This document shows positions 52,409-62,172 of a stretch of DNA of 64,000 nucleotides, in pieces. The position numbers and the translations under genes were made by a program. The notes beneath the pieces were generated by a model, which worked only from the letters and a program-made list of their open reading frames with translations, was not told the DNA's origin and searched no databases. The stretch is from NCBI RefSeq assembly GCF_900447215.1, contig NZ_UFYA01000001.1, positions 1,240,001-1,304,000 of the forward strand, given 5' to 3'. Origin of the DNA: Dermatophilus congolensis. Lineage in GTDB: Bacteria > Actinomycetota > Actinomycetes > Actinomycetales > Dermatophilaceae. Each line of letters begins with the position of its first letter. Within the stretch, counting starts at the first letter, position 1.

Positions 52409-54195
52409 TTATGGGCGGGGGTTGACGACCATGGCTGATCCACCTCCGCCGCGGGTGCGTTCGGCGGCGGGGATGAATACGCCTTGGGCGGGCATGGCGA
52501 TGGCGGTGGCGCGTCCGAGGGTTTTGGCTTCGGTCATGGGTTGTCCCATGGCGCGGAGTGTTTCGCCGGTGGCGGATTTCATGAGTTGTGGTTCGGCGCC
52601 GGCTGCGGTGTTTCGTGATGACAGGCGTGGGGTGTTGATGGCTTCGACTGCGGTGAGGTTACGGTCGAGGTAGCCCAGGAGGATTTGGGCGGTGGTGCTG
52701 ATGATTGTGGATCCGCCTGCGGCGCCGGTTGCGAGGATGGGGCGTCCGTTGTTGGTGACGATTGTTGGTGACATGGATGAGCGGGGGCGTTTGCCGGGGG
52801 CGGGGAGGTTGGGGTGTGGGATTCCTTTGGTGGGGGTGGTGAATTCGAAGTCGGTGAGTTGGTTGTTGAGGAGGAATCCGTAGCCGGGGACGACCATGCC
52901 GGAGCCGCCGAATTGTTCGATGGTGGAGGTGTATGAGGCGACGTTGCCCCATTGGTCAGCGACGGTGAGGTGTGTTGTTGAGGCGCCTTCGTTGATTTTT
53001 CCGGGTTTGCCTGCGGGGTGGGGTTTGCAGGGGCCGTATTTTCCGTCGGGGTTTCCGAAGGCGATGGGGCGTTGTGCGGCTTTGTCTGGGTTGAAGCCGC
53101 AGGCGCGTTCGGTTGCGTAGGCCGGGGAGATGAGTTCGTTGACGGGAGCTCCGGGGACGTCGGCTACCCATCGGTTGCGGTCGGCGAAGGCAGCGGCACT
53201 GGCTTCGGCGAAGCGGTGGAGGTATTGGGTGTTGTCTGTTTTTGATACGGGGATGCCTGTTTGTTTTTCGGTTTCCTGCATGAGGTTGAGGATTTCTGCT
53301 ACGGCGGTGCCTCCGCCGCTGGAGGTGGGCATGCCGTAGATGGTGAGGTTTTTGTGTTTGCTGATTATGGGGTCTTTGGGGAGGGCGCGGTAGTTGGCGA
53401 GGTCGTTCATTGTCATTCCGCCGGTGGGGACGGTGACGCCGGGGGCGGTGGCGGGGTGGTTGACGGTGTTGACGATGGCTTTGCCGATGGGGCCGTGGTA
53501 GAGGGCGTCGGGGCCTTGGGTGCGTAGGAGGTGGTAGGTGCGGGCGAGGTCGGGTTGGCGCAGTACGGTGCCAGGTTGGATGGGTTTGCCGCCGGGCAGG
53601 AAGATCGCTGCGGTGGCGGGGAATTTGGCGAATCGTTTGGCGTTGTCGGCGGTTTCGGTGCTGAATGCTTGGTCGACGACGAATCCACGGCGGGCGATTT
53701 CTTCTGCGGGTTGGAGCATTTGGGATAGGGATCGTTTGCCCCATTGTTTGAGTGCCATTTGCCAGATGGCTGGGTTGCCGGGGACGCCGACGGATAGGCC
53801 TGAGTTGACGGCTTTGTCGAAGTTCATGGGTTTGCCGTCTGGTTCGAGGAAGGATGTTTCTCGGATGGAGTTGGGGGCGGTTTCGCGTCCGTCGATGGTC
53901 TGGACTTTTTTGGTTTTGGCGTCGTAGTGGACAAAGAATCCGCCGCCGCCTAGGCCGGTGGCGTAGGGCTCGACGACGTTGAGGACTGCTGTGGCTGCTA
54001 CTGCTGCGTCTGCTGCGGTGCCGCCGCGGGCGAGGACGTCGATGGCGGTTTGTGTGGCGATGGGGTCGACGGAGGCTGCTGCGCCTCCGGAGCCGGTCAT
54101 GGTTGCTTTTTTGGGGAGGCGGTGGCTGATGTGGCTGTTGCTGTGGGGATGAGGGCTAGGGATAGGGCGAGCGCGAGCGCTGTGCGATTTTTCAT
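52409..54195 (-). CDS. ggt: Gamma-glutamyltransferase, with signal peptide in another frame
   Basis: GGT hydrolyses or transfers the gamma-glutamyl group of glutathione-like thiols outside the cell. The enzyme frame (conserved from about 54100 to 52409) has DVLARGGTAADAAVAA, GLGGGGFFVHYD, the autoprocessing threonine in GASTTHLTVADQWGN, and GSTIISTTAQ. The expected signal peptide exists (ATG 54195; Lys-Asn-Arg, then a Leu/Ala core and an AxA-like end), but in another frame that stops at 54097-54099. The frames meet at an A6 run (54107-54112), read CCA AAA AAG, so a -1 slip or one extra A restores one protein of about 595 residues. The TGA also overlaps an ATG of the enzyme frame (ATGA). It could be programmed frameshifting, phase variation, a mutation or a sequencing error. 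Confidence 0.85.
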
Positions 54196-54487
54196 GAGCG
54201 TGACCATACGTCAACACTGTTGTGCCGCAGCTGTGTTGGCGGGTGTTTGCGCTGTGAGGTGGGGTCGTTGTGCTGGTTGGCCAGCCGGCTGGGGGTTTTG
54301 TTGGGGCTTGTTGTTTCTCTTGCCTTTTGGGCAGGCTGGGCGCTCTATTGTCGGTGGTGACACGCATGTCCAGGTTGGCTCGTTAACGCCATGCTTATCC
54401 CTCATGTGAGAAGCCACATGTATGGCTGGGGCATGCACACAATGGGGGACGAGTTGTCCGTGTTTTCTTCAATTTGAGAGGTTTTTC
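54196..54487. other. Divergent spacer between ggt and pepA
   Basis: This spacer of nearly 300 bases is G/T-rich on the plus strand and holds no recognised gene. The minus-strand enzyme frame of ggt stays open through it to 54367, but that extension is low-complexity Pro/Thr/Ser-rich and is probably not translated. It should contain the promoters for both genes. Confidence 0.4.
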
Positions 54488-56077
54488 GTGATCGATATCA
54501 ATGTGAGTGTCCAGAGCGCTGCTGAGGCTGGCGTTGATGCTGTGGTGGTTTTTGCGACGAGTGTTTCTGGGCGGGCTGTGCTTGTTCCTGGTTCGCGGTT
54601 GCCGCAGGAGACGCAGGCTCATGTGGAGTCGGTGTTGGAGGCTGTGGCTGCTTCGGGCAAGGCTGATTCTGTGACTGCTGTGGTGGGCGCCCCTGGTGTG
54701 GCTGCCAAGCTGATTGTGGTCGTGGGATTGGGTGCGGGTGTTCCGGAGAAGTTGGCGCCGGAGAAGTGGCGTCGGGCTGCTGGTGCTGCGGCGCGTCATT
54801 TGTCGGCTCACCGTCAGGTCGCGGTGGTTGCGCCTGTGGCTGATGAGGATGTCGTGGGTGCGCTGGCTGAGGGTGCGGCGTTGGGGTCGTACCGTTTTGT
54901 GGGGCACTTGTCTGCGAAGGTGCGGGAGCGTCGTGCGGCTAAGCAGGTGGGGCCGACGTCGGTGACGGTGTTGTTGGAGCAGTCGTCTGAGGAGCTCGCT
55001 GATGCTGTGGCGCGGGCGAGTGTGGTGGCTACTTACCAGTGCTTGGCTCGGGATTTGGTCAACACGAGCCCGAATGTGTTGTACCCGGAGACGTTCGCTG
55101 ATCGTGCAGTGGAGCTTGCTGGCGAGCACGGCTCGTTGTCGGTAGAGGTTTTAGACGAATCTGCTCTGGTTGAGGGCGGCTTCGGCGGGATCGTGGGTGT
55201 GGGGCAGGGGTCGGTGCACCCGCCGCGGATTGTGACGCTTTCTTACCGGTCTGAGGGCGCAACGACCACGGTGGCGTTGATTGGTAAGGGCATCACCTTC
55301 GATTCGGGTGGTTTGTGCATTAAGCCTGCCGACAGTATGGCGACGATGAAGTGCGACATGGGTGGCGCTGCGGCGGTGCTTGGCACGGTGTTGGCTGCTG
55401 CTGAGTTGGAGCTGCCGGTGGCTGTGACTGCGTACCTGTGCTTGGCTGAGAACATGCCTGGTGGGGCTGCGCAGCGCCCGGGTGATGTGGTGACCATGCG
55501 TGATGGTTCCACGGTGGAGATCATCAACACAGACGCTGAGGGTCGTTTGGTGATGGCTGATGGGTTGGCTCTGGCTGTGGAGTCGGGGCCGGATGCGATT
55601 ATCGATGTGGCTACTCTTACCGGCGCTGCCATGGTGGCTTTGGGGTCACGTACGGCTGCGATCATGGCCAACGATGATGATTTGCAGGTAGCGCTCACTG
55701 AGGCTGGCGGGTTTGCTGGTGAGGCTGTGTGGCCGATGCCGATTGCTGAAGAGATCCGGGCAACGTTGGATTCGGATGTGGCGGACTTTAAGCACACGGG
55801 TAGCCGTTTGGGTGGTGCCATGTCTGCTGCGGCGTTCTTGCGTGAGTTTGTGCCTTCCGGTGGCGCTCATGGTGTTGGTGCGGCTGAGTCTGGTGATGGT
55901 CAGGTCACTGATGGTGCTGAGGCTGTGGCCGCCGATGACAAGAAGCACATTCCGTGGGGTCACATTGATATTGCTGGGCCTGCTTTCAATGAGGCGAGCG
56001 CGTATGGGTACACGGTTAAGGGCGGCACGGGATATGGCGTCCGCACATTGATCGCTTTCTTGGAAGGGCTTGAGTAA
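54488..56077 (+). CDS. pepA: Leucyl aminopeptidase (M17 family)
   Basis: This cytoplasmic two-metal exopeptidase removes N-terminal residues. The 529-residue protein has an N-terminal macro-like domain and the catalytic domain with GKGITFDSGGLCIKP and the signature NTDAEGRLVMADGLA. Near the C-terminus, between FLREFV and WGHIDIAGPAF, an insert of about 30 residues rich in Gly, Ala and Glu/Asp is present; the family usually has a few residues there. GTG 54488 follows GAGAGG by 6 bases; the frame to 54422 is an extension. Confidence 0.94.
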   Translation: MIDINVSVQSAAEAGVDAVVVFATSVSGRAVLVPGSRLPQETQAHVESVLEAVAASGKADSVTAVVGAPGVAAKLIVVVGLGAGVPEKLAPEKWRRAAGAAARHLSAHRQVAVVAPVADEDVVGALAEGAALGSYRFVGHLSAKVRERRAAKQVGPTSVTVLLEQSSEELADAVARASVVATYQCLARDLVNTSPNVLYPETFADRAVELAGEHGSLSVEVLDESALVEGGFGGIVGVGQGSVHPPRIVTLSYRSEGATTTVALIGKGITFDSGGLCIKPADSMATMKCDMGGAAAVLGTVLAAAELELPVAVTAYLCLAENMPGGAAQRPGDVVTMRDGSTVEIINTDAEGRLVMADGLALAVESGPDAIIDVATLTGAAMVALGSRTAAIMANDDDLQVALTEAGGFAGEAVWPMPIAEEIRATLDSDVADFKHTGSRLGGAMSAAAFLREFVPSGGAHGVGAAESGDGQVTDGAEAVAADDKKHIPWGHIDIAGPAFNEASAYGYTVKGGTGYGVRTLIAFLEGLE

Positions 56078-56098
56078 CAGCGAAATCGGTCGATTCGG

Positions 56099-56154
56099 GG
56101 AGGAGTGATCTCCGGTCCTGGCTCTAGTGCCGGGGCTGGAGGGGTCACTCCTCC
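56099..56154 (+). terminator. Long terminator hairpin after pepA
   Basis: A 10-bp perfect outer stem (56099-56108 with 56145-56154) continues inward with about 13 more pairs, several of them G-U. It lies 21 bases after the pepA stop. Confidence 0.65.
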
Positions 56155-56205
56155 TTGACGTACCGCGTGGTGCGTTCACCTCGAATTAGTGGAGGCACCT
56201 CCCTC

Positions 56206-58254
56206 GTGACCACGTTGCTCAATAGTCCTGCTCAGCGCGGTACTCGCGCTGCCCGTCATACGCGGGTGGATTCTTTGGATGGGATTCGTGCGTTGGCGGT
56301 GATCGCGGTGATCGCTTATCACGTGTCGTTGCCGGGGGCTGATGGTGGTTTCCTTGGGGTGGATGTGTTTTTTGTGTTGTCGGGGTTTTTGATCACCACG
56401 TTGCTGATGCGGGAGCTGACTGGCACGGGGCGGATCGATTTGGGTGGGTTTTGGGTGCGGCGAGTGTTGCGGCTGCTTCCGGCTTCGCTGTTGTTGATTG
56501 TGACTGTGGTTGGGGTGTCTGCTTTTGTGGCTGCGCCGTTTCGGCGGGCTGATATTGGGGCGGATGCGTTGTGGTCGTTGTTGTATGTGGGGAATTGGCG
56601 GTTTATTGATGCCGCTGGGTATTTCAGTAATGACGGCAGTACTTCGCCTTTGCAGCATGTGTGGTCTTTGGCTGTGGAGGAGCAGTTTTATGTGGTGTGG
56701 CCGTTGCTGTTGGTGGCGTGTGTAGCGCCGTGGGTGCGGGCGTGTAGCCGTGTTGTCGGTGTTGAGGGTGGTCTTGATTCTGCGGCGCGTTCGGAGATCG
56801 CTGCGGTGCGGCGGGTGGCGGTGCGGCGTGGTGTTTTTGTGGTGGCGTTGGTGGTGGGGGCGGCTTCGGCGGTGTGGTTTGCGTGGCTGTATGACCCGCA
56901 CACTGCTGAGCGTGCCTATATGGGCACTGATACGCGGGTGTTTGCGCCGTTGGTGGGGGCGGCGGTGGCGGCGTGTATGCAGGTTCGTGGGGTGCAGTTG
57001 TTTGTGACGCGTCGGGCTCAGCCGTTGATGGCTTTGGGGTTGGTTGGGGTGGTGGCGGGGTTGTGTTTGTTGGGTGGCCAGCACAGTCCGCGCCCGGCGT
57101 ATTTTTTGGGTGGCGGGGTTGCGTTTGCTGTGGTGGTGGCGGTTTTGGTGGCGGCCACGAGTGCGGCGGATCGGCGTGAGGGGCTCACGCTTGTGTTGGG
57201 GTCGACTCCGTTGGGGTGGATTGGGCGGATTTCGTATGGCATGTATTTGTGGCATTGGCCGTTGGTGGTGTGGATCATCGGTGATCGGCAGTGGAGTCCG
57301 GTGCGTGCGGCTGTGGTGGTGGTGGCTACGGTTGTGGTGGCTCAGTTGTCGTACACGCTGGTGGAGGTGCCGTTGCGTACGGGTCGGTTGCGTGCGGTGG
57401 CGCCGGTGCGGTTGCTTCCGGCTGCCGCTGGTGTGGTTGGGGTTGCCACGATGGTTCCGGCGGTTTTGGGTGGCACGGTGTGGAATCGGGTTATTCCTGC
57501 TGTTGCTGGGCCTCAGGTGGGGGAAACGTCGTTGGTGTTGGTGGGCGATAGTGTCATTCAGCGTTTGTTGCCGGCTTTGGATGTTGAGGCCAGGCGGCGT
57601 GGGGTGACGGTGCTTAGTGGTGCCCGGGGCGGTTGTCCGGCGTTGTTGGTGAAGGCTACTAATGCCAGTGGGGCGCCGTTGAGTGGCGGTAATTGCGCGG
57701 CGCAGGTAGGTGAGCGTCAGGCGAAGGCTGTCGATGAGGCTAAGGGGGGTGTGGTGGTGTGGTGGTCGCGGTATGAGATCGCGGATCGGGTGGGTGCTGA
57801 TGGTCGTTTTTTGGCTGCGGGGTCTGCGGATTTTTGGGATGCGCAGATCGCGGATTTCCGTAAATCTGTGGATGCGTTGACGGTGCGGGGTGCGCGGTTG
57901 GTTGTGGTGGAGATGGATCGTCCGGGGGTTGGGTTGGATAGTCGGTGTTCGCCGACGGATTGTCCTGAATTCCTTTCGCGTATGCGTAACCGTGATGAAC
58001 TTCGCGTTGAGTGGAATTCTCGTTTGCGGGAGTATGCGGCTTCTGACCCGCGGGTGAGTGTGATTCGTATGGACGATTTGTATTGCCGGAATGATGTGAC
58101 TCCGTGTGATGATCATGCCCCTGCTCGCGCGTCGGCCAAGGATGTTTTCCCTTCTCCGGAAGGTTCTTTAACGCGACCGGATGGGGCGCACTTCTCGCCG
58201 GCAGCGGCTCCTGGGGTTGCTGCTGCGCTTCTTGACCGCGTCGCTGCTGGCTGA
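56206..58254 (+). CDS. Membrane acyltransferase with SGNH domain (OafA/YrhL-like)
   Basis: Proteins of this type O-acylate cell-surface glycans. The 683-residue protein has an acyltransferase-3 domain of about ten membrane helices (residues 20-400, with SLDGIRALAVIAVIAYH, GGFLGVDVFFVLSGFLIT and the HVWSLAVEEQFY motif). An extracellular SGNH-hydrolase-like domain (about 440-680) shows GDSVIQ with the nucleophile serine and a late DGAHFS. GTG 56206 is the likely start, after GGAGG. It stands where many actinobacteria have lpd (E3), between pepA and sucB. Wobble positions are very G/T-rich. Confidence 0.9.
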   Translation: MTTLLNSPAQRGTRAARHTRVDSLDGIRALAVIAVIAYHVSLPGADGGFLGVDVFFVLSGFLITTLLMRELTGTGRIDLGGFWVRRVLRLLPASLLLIVTVVGVSAFVAAPFRRADIGADALWSLLYVGNWRFIDAAGYFSNDGSTSPLQHVWSLAVEEQFYVVWPLLLVACVAPWVRACSRVVGVEGGLDSAARSEIAAVRRVAVRRGVFVVALVVGAASAVWFAWLYDPHTAERAYMGTDTRVFAPLVGAAVAACMQVRGVQLFVTRRAQPLMALGLVGVVAGLCLLGGQHSPRPAYFLGGGVAFAVVVAVLVAATSAADRREGLTLVLGSTPLGWIGRISYGMYLWHWPLVVWIIGDRQWSPVRAAVVVVATVVVAQLSYTLVEVPLRTGRLRAVAPVRLLPAAAGVVGVATMVPAVLGGTVWNRVIPAVAGPQVGETSLVLVGDSVIQRLLPALDVEARRRGVTVLSGARGGCPALLVKATNASGAPLSGGNCAAQVGERQAKAVDEAKGGVVVWWSRYEIADRVGADGRFLAAGSADFWDAQIADFRKSVDALTVRGARLVVVEMDRPGVGLDSRCSPTDCPEFLSRMRNRDELRVEWNSRLREYAASDPRVSVIRMDDLYCRNDVTPCDDHAPARASAKDVFPSPEGSLTRPDGAHFSPAAAPGVAAALLDRVAAG

Positions 58255-58380
58255 GGCCGCGGTGGGTTGCGCGGTGGTTGAGATACCGCTGGCCGCTGTG
58301 AGGTCGTCCTCATGGCACGTGTCCACTGACACATCGGCCTAGAGTGGTACTGAACAAACGACTACGGAGGGATCGCTTTC

Positions 58381-60000
58381 ATGTCCGATCGCGTCACAAT
58401 GCCGACTCTCGGTGAGTCTGTCACCGAGGGCACCGTCACCCGCTGGCTCAAGAGCGTGGGCGACGAGGTGGCCGTTGACGAGCCGCTTCTCGAGGTTTCG
58501 ACCGACAAGGTCGACACCGAGGTGCCGTCCCCGTTCAGCGGGACGCTTGTCGAGATTCTCGTCCCCGAGGACGAGACCGTTGAGATCGGTACCGATCTCG
58601 CCGTGATCGGTGACGCCTCCGAGGCGTCTTCGGCCCCTGCTGAGGAGGGCGCGCCTGAGCCGGCCGCTCCCGCCGAGGAATCTGCCCCTGCTGAGGAGGC
58701 CGCTGCGGCTGCTCCGGCTGGTGAGGTTTCTGGTGGGCAGGAAGTGAAGATGCCTGCACTGGGTGAGTCTGTCACCGAAGGCACCATCACCCGCTGGCTC
58801 AAGGAAGAGGGCGAGGAGGTCGCCGTTGACGAGCCGCTGCTGGAGGTTTCGACCGACAAGGTCGACACCGAGGTGCCGTCCCCGTTCGCGGGCAAACTAA
58901 CCAAGATCCTTGCCGCAGAGGACGAGTCCGTCGCGGTGGGTGGCGTGTTGGCGATCATCGGTGGCGAGGCCGCTGCTGCTGCACCGGCTGAGGAAGCCCC
59001 GGCTCCTGTGAAGGAAGCCCCGGCTGCTCCGGCGAAAGAAGCCGCTGCCGCACCGGCAGACTCGGCTGACTCTGGTGCTGCCGCGTACGTCACCCCGCTG
59101 GTGCGTAAACTCGCCGCGCAGCACGGTGTGGACCTGTCTAAAGTCAAGGGTTCGGGTATCGGTGGCCGTATCCGTAAGCAGGATGTCCTTGAAGCCGCTA
59201 AGCCTGCTCCGGCCCCGCAGGCCCCGGCTGCTGCTGCCCCCGCTCCGGCTGCCGCTGCTGCACCGGCTGCTGCTCCTGAGGTGAAGGTCTCGGAGAAGCG
59301 CGGCACCCGCGAGAAGATGACCCGTTTGCGTAAGGTCATCGCTCAGCGCATGAACGAGTCGCTGCAGATTTCGGCTCAGCTGACCAGCGCTGTCGAGGTT
59401 GACATTACGCGGGTTGCGCAGCTGCGCGCGAAGAACAAGGACGCGTTCCTTGCTCGTGAGGGCGTCAAGCTGACCTACCTGCCATTCATCTCGTTGGCCA
59501 CGGTTGAGGCGCTCAAGCAGTTCCCTGAGCTGAACTGCCAGGTTGAGGGTGAAGAAATTGTCTACCCGGCGGCTGAGCACCTGGGCATCGCCGTGGACAC
59601 CCCGCGTGGTTTGCTCGTGCCGGTCATCAAGGATGCTGGCGACCTGAACATCGCTGGTATTGCGCGCAAGATTTCTGACCTTGCTTCTCGTACTCGTGAC
59701 AACAAGGTCACACCGGATGAGCTGGGTGGCGGCACATTCACCATCACGAACATCGGTTCTAACGGTTCGATCATCGACACCCCGATCATCAACCAGCCGC
59801 AGGTTGGCATCTTGGGTACGGGTGCGATTGTTAAGCGCGCAGTTGTTGTCACTGACGAGCTTGGCAACGACAGCATCGCGATCCGTCACATGATGTTCTT
59901 GACCCTGACCTACGACCACCGCGTGGTTGATGGTGGCCTTGCTGGCCGCTTCTTGACCACGATCAAGAAGCGCCTCGAGGGTGGCGCCTTCGAGATCTGA
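58381..60000 (+). CDS. sucB: Dihydrolipoamide acyltransferase E2 with two lipoyl domains
   Basis: This is the E2 core of a 2-oxo-acid dehydrogenase complex (pyruvate and/or 2-oxoglutarate in actinobacteria). The 539-residue protein has two lipoyl domains with DKVDTE lysines at about 43 and 160, Ala/Pro/Glu-rich linkers, a peripheral-subunit binding domain (about 256-292, [21 protein letters not shown]), and the catalytic domain with HRVVDG (His513, Asp517). GGAGGG precedes the ATG. It is followed by lipB and lipA, which supply its cofactor. The two lipoyl coding segments are nearly identical in DNA. Confidence 0.95.
   Translation: MSDRVTMPTLGESVTEGTVTRWLKSVGDEVAVDEPLLEVSTDKVDTEVPSPFSGTLVEILVPEDETVEIGTDLAVIGDASEASSAPAEEGAPEPAAPAEESAPAEEAAAAAPAGEVSGGQEVKMPALGESVTEGTITRWLKEEGEEVAVDEPLLEVSTDKVDTEVPSPFAGKLTKILAAEDESVAVGGVLAIIGGEAAAAAPAEEAPAPVKEAPAAPAKEAAAAPADSADSGAAAYVTPLVRKLAAQHGVDLSKVKGSGIGGRIRKQDVLEAAKPAPAPQAPAAAAPAPAAAAAPAAAPEVKVSEKRGTREKMTRLRKVIAQRMNESLQISAQLTSAVEVDITRVAQLRAKNKDAFLAREGVKLTYLPFISLATVEALKQFPELNCQVEGEEIVYPAAEHLGIAVDTPRGLLVPVIKDAGDLNIAGIARKISDLASRTRDNKVTPDELGGGTFTITNIGSNGSIIDTPIINQPQVGILGTGAIVKRAVVVTDELGNDSIAIRHMMFLTLTYDHRVVDGGLAGRFLTTIKKRLEGGAFEI
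58471..58536 (+). repeat. Direct repeat, copy 1 (first lipoyl domain of sucB)
   Basis: These 66 bases match 58822-58887 at 64 positions. The copies lie 351 bases (117 codons) apart in the same frame. Confidence 0.9.
58822..58887 (+). repeat. Direct repeat, copy 2 (second lipoyl domain of sucB)
   Basis: Second copy of the 66-base repeat; a further 42-base segment upstream of each copy (58412-58453 and 58762-58803) also matches almost exactly. Confidence 0.9.
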
Positions 60001-60042
60001 GTTGTGAATGCTTGTCTGGGTGGCTAAGCCCAGATGGACATA

Positions 60043-60087
60043 AGTGAGGGGCTGTTTCCTCCTGATCGAAGGAGGCAGCCCCTCACT
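60043..60087 (+). terminator. Terminator after sucB
   Basis: A perfect 12-bp outer stem (60043-60054 with 60076-60087) has an inner CCTCC/GGAGG pairing and is followed by GTTGTTGGGTTTT, a U-rich tract. Confidence 0.75.
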
Positions 60088-60163
60088 GTTGTTGGGTTTT
60101 CTCACCTTGTGGGGAAGATCTTCGGTGATTGCACTGACTGCGCAGCTGGCCAGGTGGGGGGTC

Positions 60164-60169
60164 TAGGCT
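60164..60169 (+). promoter_or_regulatory. Putative -10 element of a leaderless lipB transcript
   Basis: TAGGCT ends 6 bases before the lipB ATG, as in polA. The sucB terminator upstream implies that lipB needs its own promoter. Confidence 0.4.
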
Positions 60170-60175
60170 GGTGTT

Positions 60176-60865
60176 ATGCGTTTCGAGCACGTGGGTTTGG
60201 CGCCTCATTTCGTCGATTATCAAGCCGGCTGGGACTATCAGCGTGAAGTGCACGCGAAAGTTGTGGCTGGTGAGCTCGAGGACACTGTGCTGCTGTTGGA
60301 GCACTCCCCCACCTATACGGCGGGTAAACGCACACAGGACAAGGACCGCCCCAAAGACGGCACTCCTGTGATCGATGTGGACCGGGGCGGGAAAATCACG
60401 TGGCATGGCCCGGGGCAGCTGGTGGGGTACCCGATCGTGCACTTGCCTAACCCGATTGATGTGGTGGCGCATGTGCGGCGTTTGGAGCAGGCGATCATGA
60501 ATGTCTGTGACCATTTCGGGGTGCCCACGATGCTCGTTGAAGGGCGTTCGGGCGTGTGGGTGGCTGCAGATGAACGCGGACCGGAGCGTAAGATCGCCGC
60601 GATCGGTATTCGGGTTACGCGGGATGTGACGATGCATGGGTTCGCGATCAACGCGAACTGTGATTTGTCGTGGGCGCAAAACATCATTCCGTGTGGGCTT
60701 GATGATGCCGGGGCGACAAGTTTGTCTTTCGAGCTGGGGCGAGATGTCACGGTCACTGAGATCCTGCCAGTGGTGGAACGTGAGATTTTCCAAGTGATTT
60801 CGCCTTACACGAGCGTCGCGGAGCAGGCGCACCGAGCCGCAGATCGGGTATTGGGTTTGGGATAG
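60176..60865 (+). CDS. lipB: Octanoyltransferase
   Basis: LipB transfers octanoate from acyl carrier protein to the lipoyl lysines of E2 and H proteins. The 229-residue protein has RGGKITWHGPGQLVGYPIVHL (split RGGKITWHGPG and QLVGYPIVHL), the catalytic Lys139 in ERKIAAIGIRV, and the acyl-accepting Cys173 in IIPCGL. No ribosome site precedes the ATG. LipA follows 128 bases later. Confidence 0.96.
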   Translation: MRFEHVGLAPHFVDYQAGWDYQREVHAKVVAGELEDTVLLLEHSPTYTAGKRTQDKDRPKDGTPVIDVDRGGKITWHGPGQLVGYPIVHLPNPIDVVAHVRRLEQAIMNVCDHFGVPTMLVEGRSGVWVAADERGPERKIAAIGIRVTRDVTMHGFAINANCDLSWAQNIIPCGLDDAGATSLSFELGRDVTVTEILPVVEREIFQVISPYTSVAEQAHRAADRVLGLG

Positions 60866-60993
60866 AGGTGAAGCGCTGACCGCCGCGGCGGCGCTACGCT
60901 CACCATGACCTGTCCTGTCTGGGCGCGCCATGATGCTCCCGCCCGGGCGTAGTCTGTTAGGACACATTCGTCGATGCCCTTGGAGACACTTTC

Positions 60994-62028
60994 GTGACCG
61001 CAGCACCTGAAGGCCGTCGCCTCCTTCGCGTGGAAGCGCGTAACGCCACCACGCCGATCGAGCGCAAACCCGAATGGATCCGCACGACGGCCAAGATGGG
61101 TGAACAATTCACCCAACTGCACGGCATGGTTAAACGAACCGGCCTGCACACTGTTTGCCAGGAGGCGGGGTGCCCCAACATTTACGAATGCTGGGAGGAC
61201 CGGGAAGCCACATTCCTTATCGGCGGTGATATTTGCACCCGCCGATGCGACTTCTGCGATATCGCCACTGGCCGTCCTCGACCGATGGACCCGAGCGAGC
61301 CGCGCGCGGTGGCTGAGTCGATTAAGTCGATGAATCTGCGGTACGCCACGGTGACGGGTGTTGCCCGTGATGACCAGCCCGACGGGGCCGCCAAACTGTA
61401 CGCGGACACCATCCGCGAAATCCACGCATTGAACCCCAACACGGGCGTGGAGATCCTTCCTCCTGACTTCGGTGCACAGCGTGAACTAGTGGAGCAGGTG
61501 TTTGAGGCTCGACCGGAGGTGTTCGCGCACAACCTGGAGACGGTGCCGCGCATTTTCAAGCGGATCCGGCCGGCGTTCCAGTACGACAAGTCGTTGCGGG
61601 TTATCACGATGGCCCACGAGTACGGGCTGGTAACCAAATCGAACCTGATTTTGGGGATGGGCGAGGAAGACCACGAAATTGAGCAGGCTATTCGTGACCT
61701 CCACGAGGCTGGCTGCGACATCCTCACCATTACGCAGTACTTGCGCCCCTCTAAGCTGCACCACCCGATTGATCGTTGGGTCAAGCCGCAGGAGTTCGTA
61801 GCCTGGTCTGATTTCGCTAAGTCGATCGGTTTCGCTGGAGTGATGGCTGGCCCGTTGGTGCGCTCCAGCTATCGCGCTGGCCGCCTGTGGGTGCAGGCGA
61901 TGCGGGAGGCTGGCCGTCCACTTCCGGAGAACCTGAGCCATCTTGGTGAGGGCATGGATGAGCCCGCACGTCAAGAAGCCGTGTCGTTGGTGGAGAAGGC
62001 AGCTGCCAAAGATAAGGCGGCTTGCTGA
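60994..62028 (+). CDS. lipA: Lipoyl synthase
   Basis: LipA is a radical SAM enzyme that inserts two sulfurs into octanoyl groups. The 344-residue protein has the auxiliary cluster cysteines [12 protein letters not shown] (55, 60, 66) and the radical SAM motif CTRRCDFC (81, 85, 88), then [14 protein letters not shown] and YLRPSK. GTG follows GGAG by about 9 bases. It works with LipB to lipoylate SucB and the glycine cleavage H protein. Confidence 0.96.
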   Translation: MTAAPEGRRLLRVEARNATTPIERKPEWIRTTAKMGEQFTQLHGMVKRTGLHTVCQEAGCPNIYECWEDREATFLIGGDICTRRCDFCDIATGRPRPMDPSEPRAVAESIKSMNLRYATVTGVARDDQPDGAAKLYADTIREIHALNPNTGVEILPPDFGAQRELVEQVFEARPEVFAHNLETVPRIFKRIRPAFQYDKSLRVITMAHEYGLVTKSNLILGMGEEDHEIEQAIRDLHEAGCDILTITQYLRPSKLHHPIDRWVKPQEFVAWSDFAKSIGFAGVMAGPLVRSSYRAGRLWVQAMREAGRPLPENLSHLGEGMDEPARQEAVSLVEKAAAKDKAAC

Positions 62029-62172
62029 CAGCCTCTGACGTGGCACGCGACCGATTCGGTAGGCTTCACCGGGTCGGTCGCTGCGTGCATACGCCCGCAC
62101 GTTACGGCCCTTGATAGACATCACTCTTTCTGCGGTTTCACCCTCATTCTTCGACGAGGAGCCCCACCGGAC

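Noticed and set aside
56176-58116. Long minus-strand open frame of 646 codons opposite the acyltransferase
   Set aside because: The product is an Arg/His/Pro/Thr-rich low-complexity string produced by the G/T-rich coding strand; the plus-strand frame has clear acyltransferase-3 and SGNH motifs.
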